The notes below the pieces were generated by a model. That model had not been told where the DNA came from. It saw only the letters and a program-made list of their open reading frames with translations, and did no database searches. DNA of 64,000 nucleotides from Aliishimia sp963721175 (GTDB lineage Bacteria; Pseudomonadota; Alphaproteobacteria; Rhodobacterales; Rhodobacteraceae), in assembly GCA_963721175.1 (NCBI GenBank), contig CAVRIG010000007.1:124001-188000 (forward strand), read 5' to 3'. Positions within the stretch are counted from its first letter, which is position 1. Each line of letters starts with the position of its first letter. Below are positions 52,184 to 60,448 of this stretch, in pieces. The position numbers were made by a program, and so were the translations under genes.

Positions 52184-52792
52184 ATGGAGACTTATGCCGA
52201 CCTGATGTTCACCCCCGCGGTGCAGGCGGAGCAGGAGCGCTACGGCTCCCGTGACATCTACGCCCGGAAGCACGCCGCAGCCGCTGCCGGGCTCGACGCG
52301 GATACGGCCGACTTCCTTCGGAGCCGCACCAGCATCTACCTCGCGACGGTGTCCGAGACGGGCTGGCCTTATGTCCAGCATCGCGGCGGGCCGCGCGGCT
52401 TCCTGAAGGTGCTGGATGACCGGACCTTCGGCTTTGCCGACTACCGTGGCAACCGGCAGTACATCTCCAAGGGGAACCTCGCGGGCGACGACCGCGTGGC
52501 GGTCTTCGCGATGGATTATCCCCGCAAGGCGCGGCTGAAACTGCAGGGGCACGCCCGGATCATCGACGCCGTTGGCGATCCCGCGCTGGCGGAACGGCTC
52601 ACCGTCGAGGGCCAGGGCCGGGTCGAGCGGCTGGTGACGGTGACGGTCGCGGCCTTCGACTGGAACTGCCCGCAATTCATCACGCCGCGGTTCGAGGCCG
52701 ATGAGATCGCGCAGCTGGTGGCGCCCGAACTGGACAAGCTGCAGGCGCGTATCGCGGAACTTGAGGCGGAGAACGCGGCGCTGCGCGCTTGA
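52184..52792 (+). CDS. Pyridoxamine 5'-phosphate oxidase-like flavoprotein
   Basis: A 202-residue PNPOx-fold protein. The core is LATVSETGWPYVQHRGGPRGFLKVLDDRTFGFADY and GNLAGDDRVAVFAMDYPRKARL. The C-terminus is a short coiled coil (DKLQARIAELEAENAALRA). Members bind FMN or F420 and usually act in redox or detoxification roles; the specific substrate cannot be read. Start ATG at 52184. Confidence 0.85.
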   Translation: METYADLMFTPAVQAEQERYGSRDIYARKHAAAAAGLDADTADFLRSRTSIYLATVSETGWPYVQHRGGPRGFLKVLDDRTFGFADYRGNRQYISKGNLAGDDRVAVFAMDYPRKARLKLQGHARIIDAVGDPALAERLTVEGQGRVERLVTVTVAAFDWNCPQFITPRFEADEIAQLVAPELDKLQARIAELEAENAALRA

Positions 52793-53101
52793 TCCACGGG
52801 CGCCCAACGCCACGCACAACCTCCTTGATCACGCGCGTTTTGCCGGGCAGCATCCGCGCGGGGTTGCGAGGCATTCTGCGATGCGGATTTTCCACGGGTA
52901 TGACGAGGTGCTTGCGCGGCTTTGGCGCAAGGTCTGCGATCTGGCCGAGGACTTTGCGTCGACGATTGGTCACGGAGCCGATGCGGCCATGTCCAACCGC
53001 CCGGTCCAAGAGGACGCCACCGCACGCTGTCCGCATCCGGAGCGGACCTGCCATCGCCATCGGACCGCTGTCCTGACCCACCATGTCGTGGATGCCGCCT
53101 G
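52793..53101. other. 309-bp gap, at most a doubtful small ORF
   Basis: The gap between the PNPOx-like gene and the membrane protein holds one plus-strand frame from ATG at 52880 (starting MRIFHGYDEVLARLWRKVCD, 73 residues). It ends in TGATG at the next start. The second half is Pro/His/Arg-rich and looks non-coding, and there is no good ribosome site. I see no RNA gene or repeat. Confidence 0.35.
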
Positions 53102-54322
53102 ATGCCCCACGTCGTCGCAGATACCGATGCGCTGACGCGCGACGGCGTGATTTCCGCGGACGTGGCGCGGGTGATTGCGGCGCGTGGGCGGGAGGTCATG
53201 GTGACCCTCGCCATCAATGCGGTGCTCTGCTTCGGTATTCTGGCCGCCACGCTGGGTTTGATCTTCTGGCTTGCGGCACCGTTGCCGGTGGCGGTCGTCG
53301 GCGGTCTGTTCCTCACCGGTGGTCTCCTGGCGTTGTCGCGCAGTGGCGAGACCTTCGCCATGTTCGGCAATTCGGCAGCGCTGATCGGGGCCGGGATGCT
53401 GCTGGGCGGCTCGTCGATCGAGCTGGTCGACAAGCATCCGTACATCGCGGGCTGGGTGCTGCTGTTCGGAGGTGCCACGGTCGCCGCCATCGCCGGCCGG
53501 GCGCTCTGGCGCGGCGGTCTGACGTCGCGGTTCGTCCAGGGCGCGATCCTGCTGATGGGCGTGGCCCAGCACCTGGCGGGTATCGGTTGGCTTCTGTACG
53601 AGGCCGAGGTGTCGGGCGTGCCCAAGGCGCTCTTCTTTCTCTACTCCGCGGGATTGATCGCCGGAGCCGGGTGGCTCACCGATGTGCGGCTGGTGACGGC
53701 GCTCGCAATCTTGCCCTTCGCGCAGGCGCTGGAGACGGGAACGACCTACTTCCACGCGGCATATGTCTTCTATTCGCCTGAGCCTACGCTCTCCATCCTG
53801 CAGATGGCATTGCTGATGGGCGTCCTCTTCGCGGGGCTGAAGGGCCGGCCGGAGCGGACCGCGCGCCACCTGCGTCTGCTGCTCGTCATGGCCTTCATCG
53901 CCGCCAACCTCTGCGCGCTGGTGGGGTCGCTCTGGGGCGATGTCGTCGGCGAAACGCTCTGGGGTCCCGGCGGCGTTCGTGCGACGGACGGCTATGGCAG
54001 TTACGAAGACTGGCAAGCGGCGCGGGAACTCTTCATGGAGACGGCGTTGGTGGTTGCCCCAGGAGTTTACGCCATGCTCTGGGCCGTGGCGCTGGTGGCG
54101 ATGATCGCCGTCGCCGCGCATCGGGGAAATCGCGCGCTCTTCAACACCGCGATGACGTTTGCGGGCATCCACGCCTACACCCAGCTGTTCGAGAGTTTCG
54201 GGGACAAACCCTTGGCCTATGTCATCGGCGGACTGGCGGCAATTCCCTTGGCTTGGGGGATGTGGCGCACAAATGCCTTCTTCGCAAGGAAGCTGGACGA
54301 CGGATACGGAGGTGGATCATGA
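53102..54322 (+). CDS. DUF2157-like polytopic membrane protein
   Basis: A 406-residue protein with a short N-terminal cytoplasmic segment (DALTRDGVISADVARVIAARG) and about twelve membrane helices in hairpin pairs. The layout matches the DUF2157/GDYXXLXY-type membrane proteins. The next gene (54319) starts within its stop (ATGA), so the two are coupled and probably interact across the inner membrane. Function unknown. Confidence 0.75.
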   Translation: MPHVVADTDALTRDGVISADVARVIAARGREVMVTLAINAVLCFGILAATLGLIFWLAAPLPVAVVGGLFLTGGLLALSRSGETFAMFGNSAALIGAGMLLGGSSIELVDKHPYIAGWVLLFGGATVAAIAGRALWRGGLTSRFVQGAILLMGVAQHLAGIGWLLYEAEVSGVPKALFFLYSAGLIAGAGWLTDVRLVTALAILPFAQALETGTTYFHAAYVFYSPEPTLSILQMALLMGVLFAGLKGRPERTARHLRLLLVMAFIAANLCALVGSLWGDVVGETLWGPGGVRATDGYGSYEDWQAARELFMETALVVAPGVYAMLWAVALVAMIAVAAHRGNRALFNTAMTFAGIHAYTQLFESFGDKPLAYVIGGLAAIPLAWGMWRTNAFFARKLDDGYGGGS

Positions 54323-55284
54323 GATGCATCGTGGTGATTCTGACGCTGCTGATGTGCCCGGCGGCGGCGGTGGCGCAGGACTGGCGGCTCAACACCTTCG
54401 ACGATGGCTCCTACTTCATGGGCGGCATCTACCAAAGCCCGGGCTTCGCGCTCAGCTGCGGGGAACGCTCGCCGCAGGGACGCTCGGCGATGGAAACCGG
54501 CAACATGGAGCCGACGATCACGCGACCCGGACTGTTCCGGATGAGCCTGTCGGACGAGGAGCTGGCATTCCCGGACGGCGTCGTTCGTCCCCGCGATGAC
54601 GTGATGATCGTGGTCGGCACGCTCGGCTTCAGCCTGCCGGGCGTCCGATTCGACGAGCTTTTCAACGAATGGTGGGTGGATCTGCCGGTGGGCGACCCGC
54701 TGTTTCCCGCCATTGCCTCTGTGGAGAGTTTCGAAATCCGCAGCCGCGACGGCATCACGCAGGTCGATGCGCGGCGGTTTGGCGAGGGCCTGAACGCGCT
54801 GTCCGCGTATTGCCAGCGCATGTTCGCGGCGATCGGTCAGCCGTGGCAGGCGGCGCCGCAACCAAACGCGCCGGCCCAGCAGACGCCGCAGCAAGGCGCA
54901 GCGTCGATGCGCGCCCTGGCCGAAGCTGCGATAACCCGCGGCTGCAACGGTGCCGCGGTAAAGGCGCCGGACTACCTGCTGTCGGGAGAGATCGATGGCG
55001 ACGGCCGCGAGGACGTGGTGCTGGACTGGCGCGGGGTCGAGTGCCAGGCCGGGATGCCGCGTCCCTTCTGCGGCGCCTCGATGTGTTCGGCGGACGTCTT
55101 TCTCTCATCGCGCTCCGGGGTGTCGGGTGGTGAGGCGAACCTGCTGGCGCTCGGCGTGTCGCTGGTTCCGCTCAGCAATGGCAACATGGGGGTGAAGGTC
55201 GGGCAATCTTCGGGCAGTTGCGGCGCCGCCGCCTGCGAGAAGGTGTTTTTCTGGAACGGCGCCGAGCTTGTGCCGCTGCCGTGA
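54319..55284 (+). CDS. Secreted protein of unknown function with a calcium-type loop
   Basis: A 321-residue protein with a Sec signal (RCIVVILTLLMCPAAAVAQ). The N-terminal domain (about 20-175) is of unknown type, with one short Pro/Gln linker (PQPNAPAQQTPQQ) after it. The C-terminal domain contains SGEIDGDGREDVVLDWRG, an Asp-rich FG-GAP/dockerin-like calcium loop, plus several Cys residues (EC, FC, MC, SC, AC) likely to form disulfides. It is coupled to the membrane protein upstream. No family identified. Confidence 0.75.
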   Translation: MRCIVVILTLLMCPAAAVAQDWRLNTFDDGSYFMGGIYQSPGFALSCGERSPQGRSAMETGNMEPTITRPGLFRMSLSDEELAFPDGVVRPRDDVMIVVGTLGFSLPGVRFDELFNEWWVDLPVGDPLFPAIASVESFEIRSRDGITQVDARRFGEGLNALSAYCQRMFAAIGQPWQAAPQPNAPAQQTPQQGAASMRALAEAAITRGCNGAAVKAPDYLLSGEIDGDGREDVVLDWRGVECQAGMPRPFCGASMCSADVFLSSRSGVSGGEANLLALGVSLVPLSNGNMGVKVGQSSGSCGAAACEKVFFWNGAELVPLP

Positions 55285-55380
55285 TGCCATCTGATGCGGT
55301 ACCTGCATTCGTTCTGAAGCTGATGTTAACGAAATTGGTTCAAGCTGCCGAGCTGAATCACAATCGGGTACTCAGTTGCG

Positions 55381-55728
55381 ATGACATCTCAAAGCAGAAG
55401 CCATTCCAGCGGTGCCAAGGTGCAGAAGCGGTCCGAACCCCGTGCGTCGGTGAAACATTCCGCCGTTCTGCATTACAAGGGCACGCAGATCCCCGTGGTG
55501 CTGGAGGATATGTCGCGCGGCGGGGCGCGCATCGCCATGAACGCCAACCGCGCCGGGATGGCGCTCGACGGATCGGCGTTCCTAGAGGTTCCGGGAGCGT
55601 TGAAGTTGCCGCTGAAGATCCGCTGGCAGAAAAACACGACCCTCGGCGCCGCGTTCGATCTGCCCGCGTCGCGCAAGGCGACGTTCCAGCAACAGATCGA
55701 CCGGGTCATCGCGCGATCCAGACGCTGA
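55381..55728 (+). CDS. PilZ-domain protein
   Basis: A 115-residue single PilZ domain. The c-di-GMP-binding motifs are both present: an Arg-rich N-terminal strand (VQKRSEPRASVKHSAVL) and DMSRGGARI, corresponding to D/NxSxxG. It probably responds to c-di-GMP, the output being unknown as no partner domain is fused. Start ATG at 55381 with no close neighbour on the same strand. Confidence 0.85.
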   Translation: MTSQSRSHSSGAKVQKRSEPRASVKHSAVLHYKGTQIPVVLEDMSRGGARIAMNANRAGMALDGSAFLEVPGALKLPLKIRWQKNTTLGAAFDLPASRKATFQQQIDRVIARSRR

Positions 55729-55891
55729 GTCTCGGGACCGGGTCTCAGCGGTCAAGACGGCGCGCCGGATCCGCGTCCGAGAAATCATGCCTTGCCGTGC
55801 GCCGGCTCCGGGAGCTGCCAGCACAGCCGCCCGCCAGCTTTCGGTGTTTCGCTCCGCCCCAGCGTCGACGGAGGTCGTGCCCCGTCGCGTC

Positions 55892-57052
55892 CTACGCCCG
55901 CTCCAGCACCTCCACGGCCAGGACCGTCGGCAGGTGGCGGGCGATCTCGTCCCAGGCGTCGCCTTCATCGGTACTGGCAAACACCGACCCGCTGTTGGTG
56001 CCGAAATAGATGCCGGCAGGATCCTTGCGGTCGCCCGCCATCGCCTGGCGCAGCACGGTGAAATAGCAGCTCTGTTGCGGCAGCCCGGTGCGCAACGGCT
56101 CCCAGTTGTCCCCGCCGTCGCGCGACCGCCAGACCGCCGCCGCCGCATCCGGCGGATAGCGTCCGATGAAATCGCCATTGAGTGGCAGCGTCCAGATCGT
56201 CCGGGGATCGCGCGGGTGAACCCGGACCGGAAAGCCGAACGTGGAGGGCAGGCCCGGCGTGATGTCCTCCCAGCTGCGCCCGCCATCCTGCGAGCGCCAG
56301 ACGCCGTGGTGGTTCTGCTGGTAGAGCAGGTCGCCATCGCCCGGCGCGCGCATCATGTTGTGCACGCAGTGCCCGGTTTCCCCGTCGCGTGGCGCGGCCG
56401 GGTGGTCGTGATGCCCGCAGTCCTCCGCGTTGGCGAGCCGGTTGCGCCGCTCCCATGTCTCGCCGCCATCCTCGGTCGCGAAAACGCCGGCGGCGGAAAT
56501 CCCGACCCACATCCGCGACGCATCGTCGGGATGGGCCACGATCGTGTGCAGCACCAGACCCGCCGCCCCGCCATGCCATGTCTCGGCCGACGGATGATCG
56601 GTCAGCCCCTCCACTTTTTTCCAATTCCTGCCGCCGTCGCGGCTCGCAAGCAGGCTCGCGGGCTTGGTCCCCGCAAAGAGCGTGCCGTGGGCATGGGCCA
56701 GCGACCAGAGCTGGCTGAATTCGCGGCCGAAGGGCAGGGGCGCGTCCGTCCACCCGATCATTTCTGCAAATCCGGGGTCGCCCGCGGCCCAGTCGTCCAA
56801 CTCGCCGGCCGTGAGCCGCGTGACCTCCCAACTCTCCCCGCCATCCTCCGACCGCCACACGCCCGCCCCGTGCCAATCGCCGCCGCCCGCGGCCCAGATG
56901 GTGCCGCTCTCGGGGTCGCCGGCCATGTGGTTGATCGGCCATCCGTCGCAGAACGGTCCCCGCACCGACCAATCCTGGCGCCCCGCTCCGCCCGAGATCA
57001 GGAACGCGCCCTTGGTCGTGCCCACCAGAATGGTGACGTCCCCGGTTGCCAT
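55892..57052 (-). CDS. Beta-propeller protein with six Asp-box (BNR) repeats
   Basis: A 386-residue protein with Asp boxes: SEDGGESW, SRDGGRNW, TEDGGETW, SQDGGRSW, SRDGGDNW and STDEGDAW, spaced to give a sialidase/Ycf48-like propeller. No signal peptide is seen, so it is probably cytoplasmic. ATG at 57052 is chosen over the in-frame ATG at 57067 because GGGAG lies between them at suitable spacing. Similar bacterial proteins are called exo-alpha-sialidase or WD40/YVTN repeat-like, but sialidase Arg residues are not evident. Confidence 0.82.
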   Translation of the reverse strand: MATGDVTILVGTTKGAFLISGGAGRQDWSVRGPFCDGWPINHMAGDPESGTIWAAGGGDWHGAGVWRSEDGGESWEVTRLTAGELDDWAAGDPGFAEMIGWTDAPLPFGREFSQLWSLAHAHGTLFAGTKPASLLASRDGGRNWKKVEGLTDHPSAETWHGGAAGLVLHTIVAHPDDASRMWVGISAAGVFATEDGGETWERRNRLANAEDCGHHDHPAAPRDGETGHCVHNMMRAPGDGDLLYQQNHHGVWRSQDGGRSWEDITPGLPSTFGFPVRVHPRDPRTIWTLPLNGDFIGRYPPDAAAAVWRSRDGGDNWEPLRTGLPQQSCYFTVLRQAMAGDRKDPAGIYFGTNSGSVFASTDEGDAWDEIARHLPTVLAVEVLERA

Positions 57053-57149
57053 GACGGCTGCTCCCATGACCGGTCCACAGATGCACGAAGGCTACCACGG
57101 GTCCGAGTGTTCCGATAGCGCCTCGATGTACCGTCCGATCGTCGGCAAG

Positions 57150-57320
57150 AGAGGTGGTTCGGTTTTTCTGAACAGGTTCCGGTGGTTTCGTAAGTGGATT
57201 CCCGCATCGGTTGCGCTGCCATCGATACTGGCGTCAGCGGGTTGAAGTAAGCCTGACCGGGGGTTTTACCGTCAAGCGATGAATGTGGGTGTCGCCTGTA
57301 GTACAACTCAATCACAGAAC
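57150..57320 (-). pseudogene. IS3-family transposase OrfB, C-terminal fragment
   Basis: The minus-strand frame encodes VIELYYRRHPHSSLDGKTPGQAYFNPL, the end of the integrase-type DDE domain of IS3 OrfB, running into the terminal repeat. The catalytic core is missing because the recombinase unit begins beside it. No start. Confidence 0.7.
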
Positions 57321-57690
57321 ACCCACGGGACCGAGGAGCGCGAGGTGCTCTACCCTTGGCACCCCTGGGCGGGACGCGCTGTTCGCGTTCACGATGTGAT
57401 CGCGAAGGCAGGCTTGGCTGCGTTTCGCTGTAGCCTGAGCGGTGTCGCGTCGGACCGACGGCTGGAGGTTCCCGTCTGGATGTTTGATCGGGCGGCCTGC
57501 CAATGCTGGCAAGTCGGGGTGACGCCGGTTGCCTCAGTGGCTGCTTTGCGAGCTCTGGCGGCATTGTTGCATGATGCGGCCGGCATTCGCGAAGGCGCAT
57601 CACAAACGCCCAATTCGAGCGCAGCATCGAGTTGCCAAGAGGCGATTCCGGGAGATGCCGATGCCACGCCGACCAGCACCACAACAACTC
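57279..57690 (+). CDS. Y4bD/Y4pK-family protein of a recombinase unit
   Basis: The frame includes REVLYPWHPWAGRAVRVHDV and then a cluster containing RRLEVPVWMFDRAAC. This resembles the small Y4bD/Y4pK-type proteins found upstream of a partner ORF and a serine recombinase in rhizobial and rhodobacterial mobile units. The frame stays open to 57851, but the part beyond about 57690 overlaps the next ORF and looks non-conserved. The start is uncertain because the N-terminus overlaps IS3 sequence. Function unknown. Confidence 0.5.
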
Positions 57691-57858
57691 GAGTTGTTCA
57701 CCCGCCCCAGCGACGCCGATCGGGTCCCGGCGCCGCACTGGCAGACGCTGCCGCAGGAGGCGCGGGGGACGCTGACCGAGCTGATGATCCGCTTGATCCT
57801 CGACCACGCCGCCGGCGCTCAGGCGCCTCGCCGGACGGAGGCGCGTCATGAAGCATGA
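57655..57858 (+). CDS. Small partner protein of the serine recombinase
   Basis: A 67-residue protein starting at ATG 57655 (GGGAG just upstream). The sequence RRPAPQQLELFTRPSDAD, followed by WQTLPQEARGTLTELMIRLI, is typical of the short ORF that precedes this recombinase type. Its stop overlaps the recombinase start by 11 bp. Role unknown. Confidence 0.65.
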   Translation: MPMPRRPAPQQLELFTRPSDADRVPAPHWQTLPQEARGTLTELMIRLILDHAAGAQAPRRTEARHEA

Positions 57859-58372
57859 GAAGATCAGTTCCCACCACCTGGAGCGCAAGGCGATCCTCTA
57901 CGTGCGACAGTCCTCCGCCCATCAGGTGCTGCACGGGCCGCGAGAGCGGCGCCCTGCAATATGCGATGCGCGACCGGCTGGCGACGCTCGGCTGGTCCTG
58001 CATCGAGACGATCGACGTCGCGCGGAACGCGCGCCTCCGGCGCGACGACCTTGGCCGGTTCGCGGCGGGCGGCGTCGCGCGGGCGGGCGCAGGCGGGATG
58101 GGCGCCGAGGTCTGCCTGGGCAAGGTCGGTGCGGTCGCGGCGCGGGAAGTGTCGCGCTTTGCCCGCAACAGTCGCGACTGGCAGCAGCTGATCGAGATGT
58201 GCCGGGTCGTCGACACCGTCCTGGTCGACCAGGAGGCGGTATATGCGCCGCGCCAGGGCAACGACCGTCTGCTTCTCGGTTTGAAGGGAAGCCTCGACGA
58301 GTACGAGCTCGATCTGGCTCGCGGCAACGGTCGCTGTCTGCCCGGCTCACGAGAAGGCCCGTCGCGGCGAGT
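57848..58372 (+). pseudogene. Serine recombinase, N-terminal fragment
   Basis: Begins MKHEKISSHHLERKAILYVRQSSAHQVLH, where Ser in RQSS is the nucleophile position. After one extra base near 57942 the frame continues RESGALQYAMRDRLATLGW, AAREVSRFARNSRDWQQLIEM and GLKGSLDEYELDL. These are the catalytic-domain motifs of large serine recombinases. The sequence stops at about 58370 in the linker after EKARRGE, where IS3 orfA sequence resumes, so the DNA-binding C-terminus is absent and the protein is inactive. Confidence 0.7.
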
Positions 58373-58595
58373 GCAGCGTCTTCACATCGATGGCCGGTTC
58401 AGATTCGGCTTTCGGCCCATCGCCAAATACTCCGGTCGCACCTTCGAGCAACTGGTCACGCCATTGCTTGATCTGGTTGAGGTGAACATCAAAGTCCTGC
58501 GCCAATTCGATCAGGGTCTTTTCGCTTTCGATCGCGGCAACGGCCACTTTCGCCTTGAATGCCGGGCTTTGGTTCCGGCGCGGTCGTCTCGTCAT
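58347..58595 (-). pseudogene. IS3-family OrfA (HTH), 3' end lost
   Basis: TRRPRRNQSPAFKAKVAVAAI and ELAQDFDVHLNQIKQWRDQL are the typical IS3 OrfA helix-turn-helix. ATG at 58595 follows GAGGAA at 6 nt. The OrfA-like sequence ends after IDVKTLH, where the recombinase fragment starts, so the leucine-zipper part and the OrfA/OrfB frameshift site are missing. Confidence 0.72.
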
Positions 58596-58689
58596 GGTCA
58601 TTTCCTCGCTCACAGCATCATGCTGCTGTTGCGCTGAAAATCCACTTATCCCGGCTGTTCAGTTTTCCCGAACCACCTCTGTGGTCCTC

Positions 58690-59779
58690 CGGCGCGGGCG
58701 CGGCGGGGCTGGCTTGCGCGGACGAACTCCGTCGGCTCGGTCATGACGGTCCGCTCATCCTGATCGACCGCGAGGCCGACCCTCTCTACGAACTCACCAC
58801 GCTGTCCAAGGACTTCCTGAGGGCGCCGCCGACCGCGCCACAATCCGCCGTATCGGGCGGGACGAACTCGAGCGCATGGGCATTACCCTCCGCTTCGGCG
58901 AGGAGGTGCGTGCCGTGGAGCCGGATGCGCGCCGTGTCCTTCTCGGAGTGGCGAGACGGTGGACTACGACCTGTGCTTCGCCGCGCCGGGCGCGGCAGCG
59001 CGTCGGCTCGACCTCCCGGGCGCGGAACTCGGCGGCGTGAAGACGTTGCGCGCGGCTGAGGATGCGGAGGCGATCCTTGACGCCGCCCGGAGGGCTGGGC
59101 ACTGCCTCGTGATCGGCGGCGGCTTCATCGGCCTCGAAGCCTCCGCAACGCTGACGCAGGCAGGCGTCTCCGTCCGTCTGGTCGTACGCGACGACGCCCC
59201 CGGCGCGAAGCGGCTCGGACCGGATCTCGCCCGGATGATAGGCGCAAAACTGCGCGAGATGGGCGTCGAAATCACGACGAGCAGTCGAGCCGGTGGCGTT
59301 CGAGCGGCGAGAGATCATCGGGGCATCTTGTGCTTCTCATGGACGAGGGCCTTCGGGCCAAACCGACGGTCCTCGTCGGGCTCGCCGGCGGACGGCGGCG
59401 GCCCGCGACGGCGCACGCACCCGACCACTGGCGCGCCGCCGAGGAGGAGGGGCGCCACGCCGCGGCCGCCATGCTCGGGCGCGACTGTCCGGCCGAGGGC
59501 GTCCCCTTCTGCTGGACTCAGATGGGCGGCCCGCCCGACCTGATGGTCGGACTTCACATGGTCGGAAGGACCGACCCTGAACTCGAATGCTTCGACACCG
59601 GCGACATCGCCGCCAACGACTTCACACGCTGGCATGTAGCAGACGGCGAAGTCGTCGGCGCGACCGGATCGGGCGCGAGCGACCGGACCGCCGGCTATCA
59701 CCTTGCACGCCTGCTCACCGGGCGCGTTTCGCGCAAGGCGCTGGAGGCGGCGGGATGGGATCCGGCTGCGCTCCTTTGA
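58690..59779 (+). pseudogene. FAD-dependent ferredoxin-reductase-type oxidoreductase, 5' end lost, frame breaks
   Basis: The FAD motif SGAGAAGLACADELRRLGHDGPLILIDREAD lies immediately inside the right end of the IS3 element, so the first residues were removed. Frames change near 58830, 58945 and 59285. Joined pieces read RDELERMGITLRFGEEVRAVEPDA, FAAPGAAARRLDLPGAELGG, VIGGGFIGLEASATLTQAGV (NAD site) and DHWRAAEEEGRHAAAAMLGRD. The C-terminus RLLTGRVSRKALEAAGWDP is intact to the stop at 59779. The family passes electrons from NAD(P)H to Rieske-type ferredoxins. Confidence 0.72.
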
Positions 59780-60108
59780 GCCGTTGCGGACACTGACTTC
59801 GCATCCTGAGATCCAGAATAGGCCACATGCGGGTTCCGTCGGCTCACTTCGAGTGTCATGGAAGGACTCCAAGCTGCCCTGCGGCAATGCGGCGCCAAAT
59901 TCCACCATGTCCTCGGATACTATCCCGCGTCAAAACGGAGAAACGAGCCACCACCGCATTCGTCTACGGCCCAGCGCTGTCAGGCCATGGTCTTCAATGC
60001 TGCTGTGCGGCCCGGCTTTCCTGCCGTTCGCTGCACCCGACAAAAATTTTGTGTTTGCCGAGTTCGTCTGCACGGCTGATCACGCCCAAAACCGGCGTTG
60101 TCTCCGAG
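59780..60108. other. 329-bp region without a recognised gene
   Basis: Between the oxidoreductase stop and the KbaZ remnant there are short frames on both strands but none with a family-like sequence, ribosome site or sensible composition. Base composition is lower in GC than the neighbours. No repeat, RNA gene or IS end was identified. Confidence 0.45.
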
Positions 60109-60446
60109 CTAATCCAATCCCGCGGCTTTGTTGTATCGCGTAACGCAGCGCTGCACGTGGCTTGAGATGAGCGCATCCGGATCGGTCGGCACGTCGCCGA
60201 ACTCCAGACCGGTGAAGTACTGCGAAACGATGGTCTCGGAGACATCGGCACCATTCAGGTTTGCGATGAGCTTGTCGAGCGCCTCGGCAATCTCCGGGTC
60301 CGTCCAGTAGTACCGGATGCGATCACTGTAGCTGAAAATTCTCAATAGCGCGGTTTCACTCTCGGGGCCGTGGTAATAGTCGCGCCAGTAGCCGTCGTTC
60401 TCGGACATGCGCCGGGTGATGATGGCCTTGAGGTCGGAGGGGGTTC
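60109..60446 (-). pseudogene. KbaZ/GatZ (tagatose-bisphosphate aldolase non-catalytic subunit), C-terminal remnant
   Basis: The last about 110 residues of a KbaZ/GatZ-type protein, read TPSDLKAIITRRMSENDGYW, RDYYHGPESETALLRIFSYSDRIRYYW and VSQYFTGLEFGDVPTDPDAL. The reading is cut at its 5' side by the IS630 element at 60449. The missing N-terminal two thirds are not found on the far side of the IS cluster within this window. Confidence 0.7.
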
Positions 60447-60448
60447 TA

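Larger units (their letters stand above)
57150..58680 (-). mobile_element. IS3-type insertion sequence interrupted by a serine-recombinase unit
   Basis: Inverted ends AGAGGTGGTTCGG and CTGAACAG occur at 57150-57175 and, inverted, at 58655-58680 (13 and 8 matching bases around a 5-nt mismatch). The right end holds the minus-strand orfA and the left end the C-terminal piece of orfB. Between about 57330 and 58372 the IS is replaced by a recombinase cluster. No clear target duplication is visible. The element removed the 5' end of the FAD oxidoreductase to its right. Confidence 0.75.

Noticed and set aside
57848..58372. Phage integrase or prophage
   Set aside because: No phage structural, lysis or replication genes are near. 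The recombinase belongs to a small mobile unit with Y4bD-like and partner ORFs.
59780..60108. Short frames between the oxidoreductase and KbaZ as genes
   Set aside because: They are under 113 codons, overlap on both strands, lack ribosome sites and match nothing I recognise.
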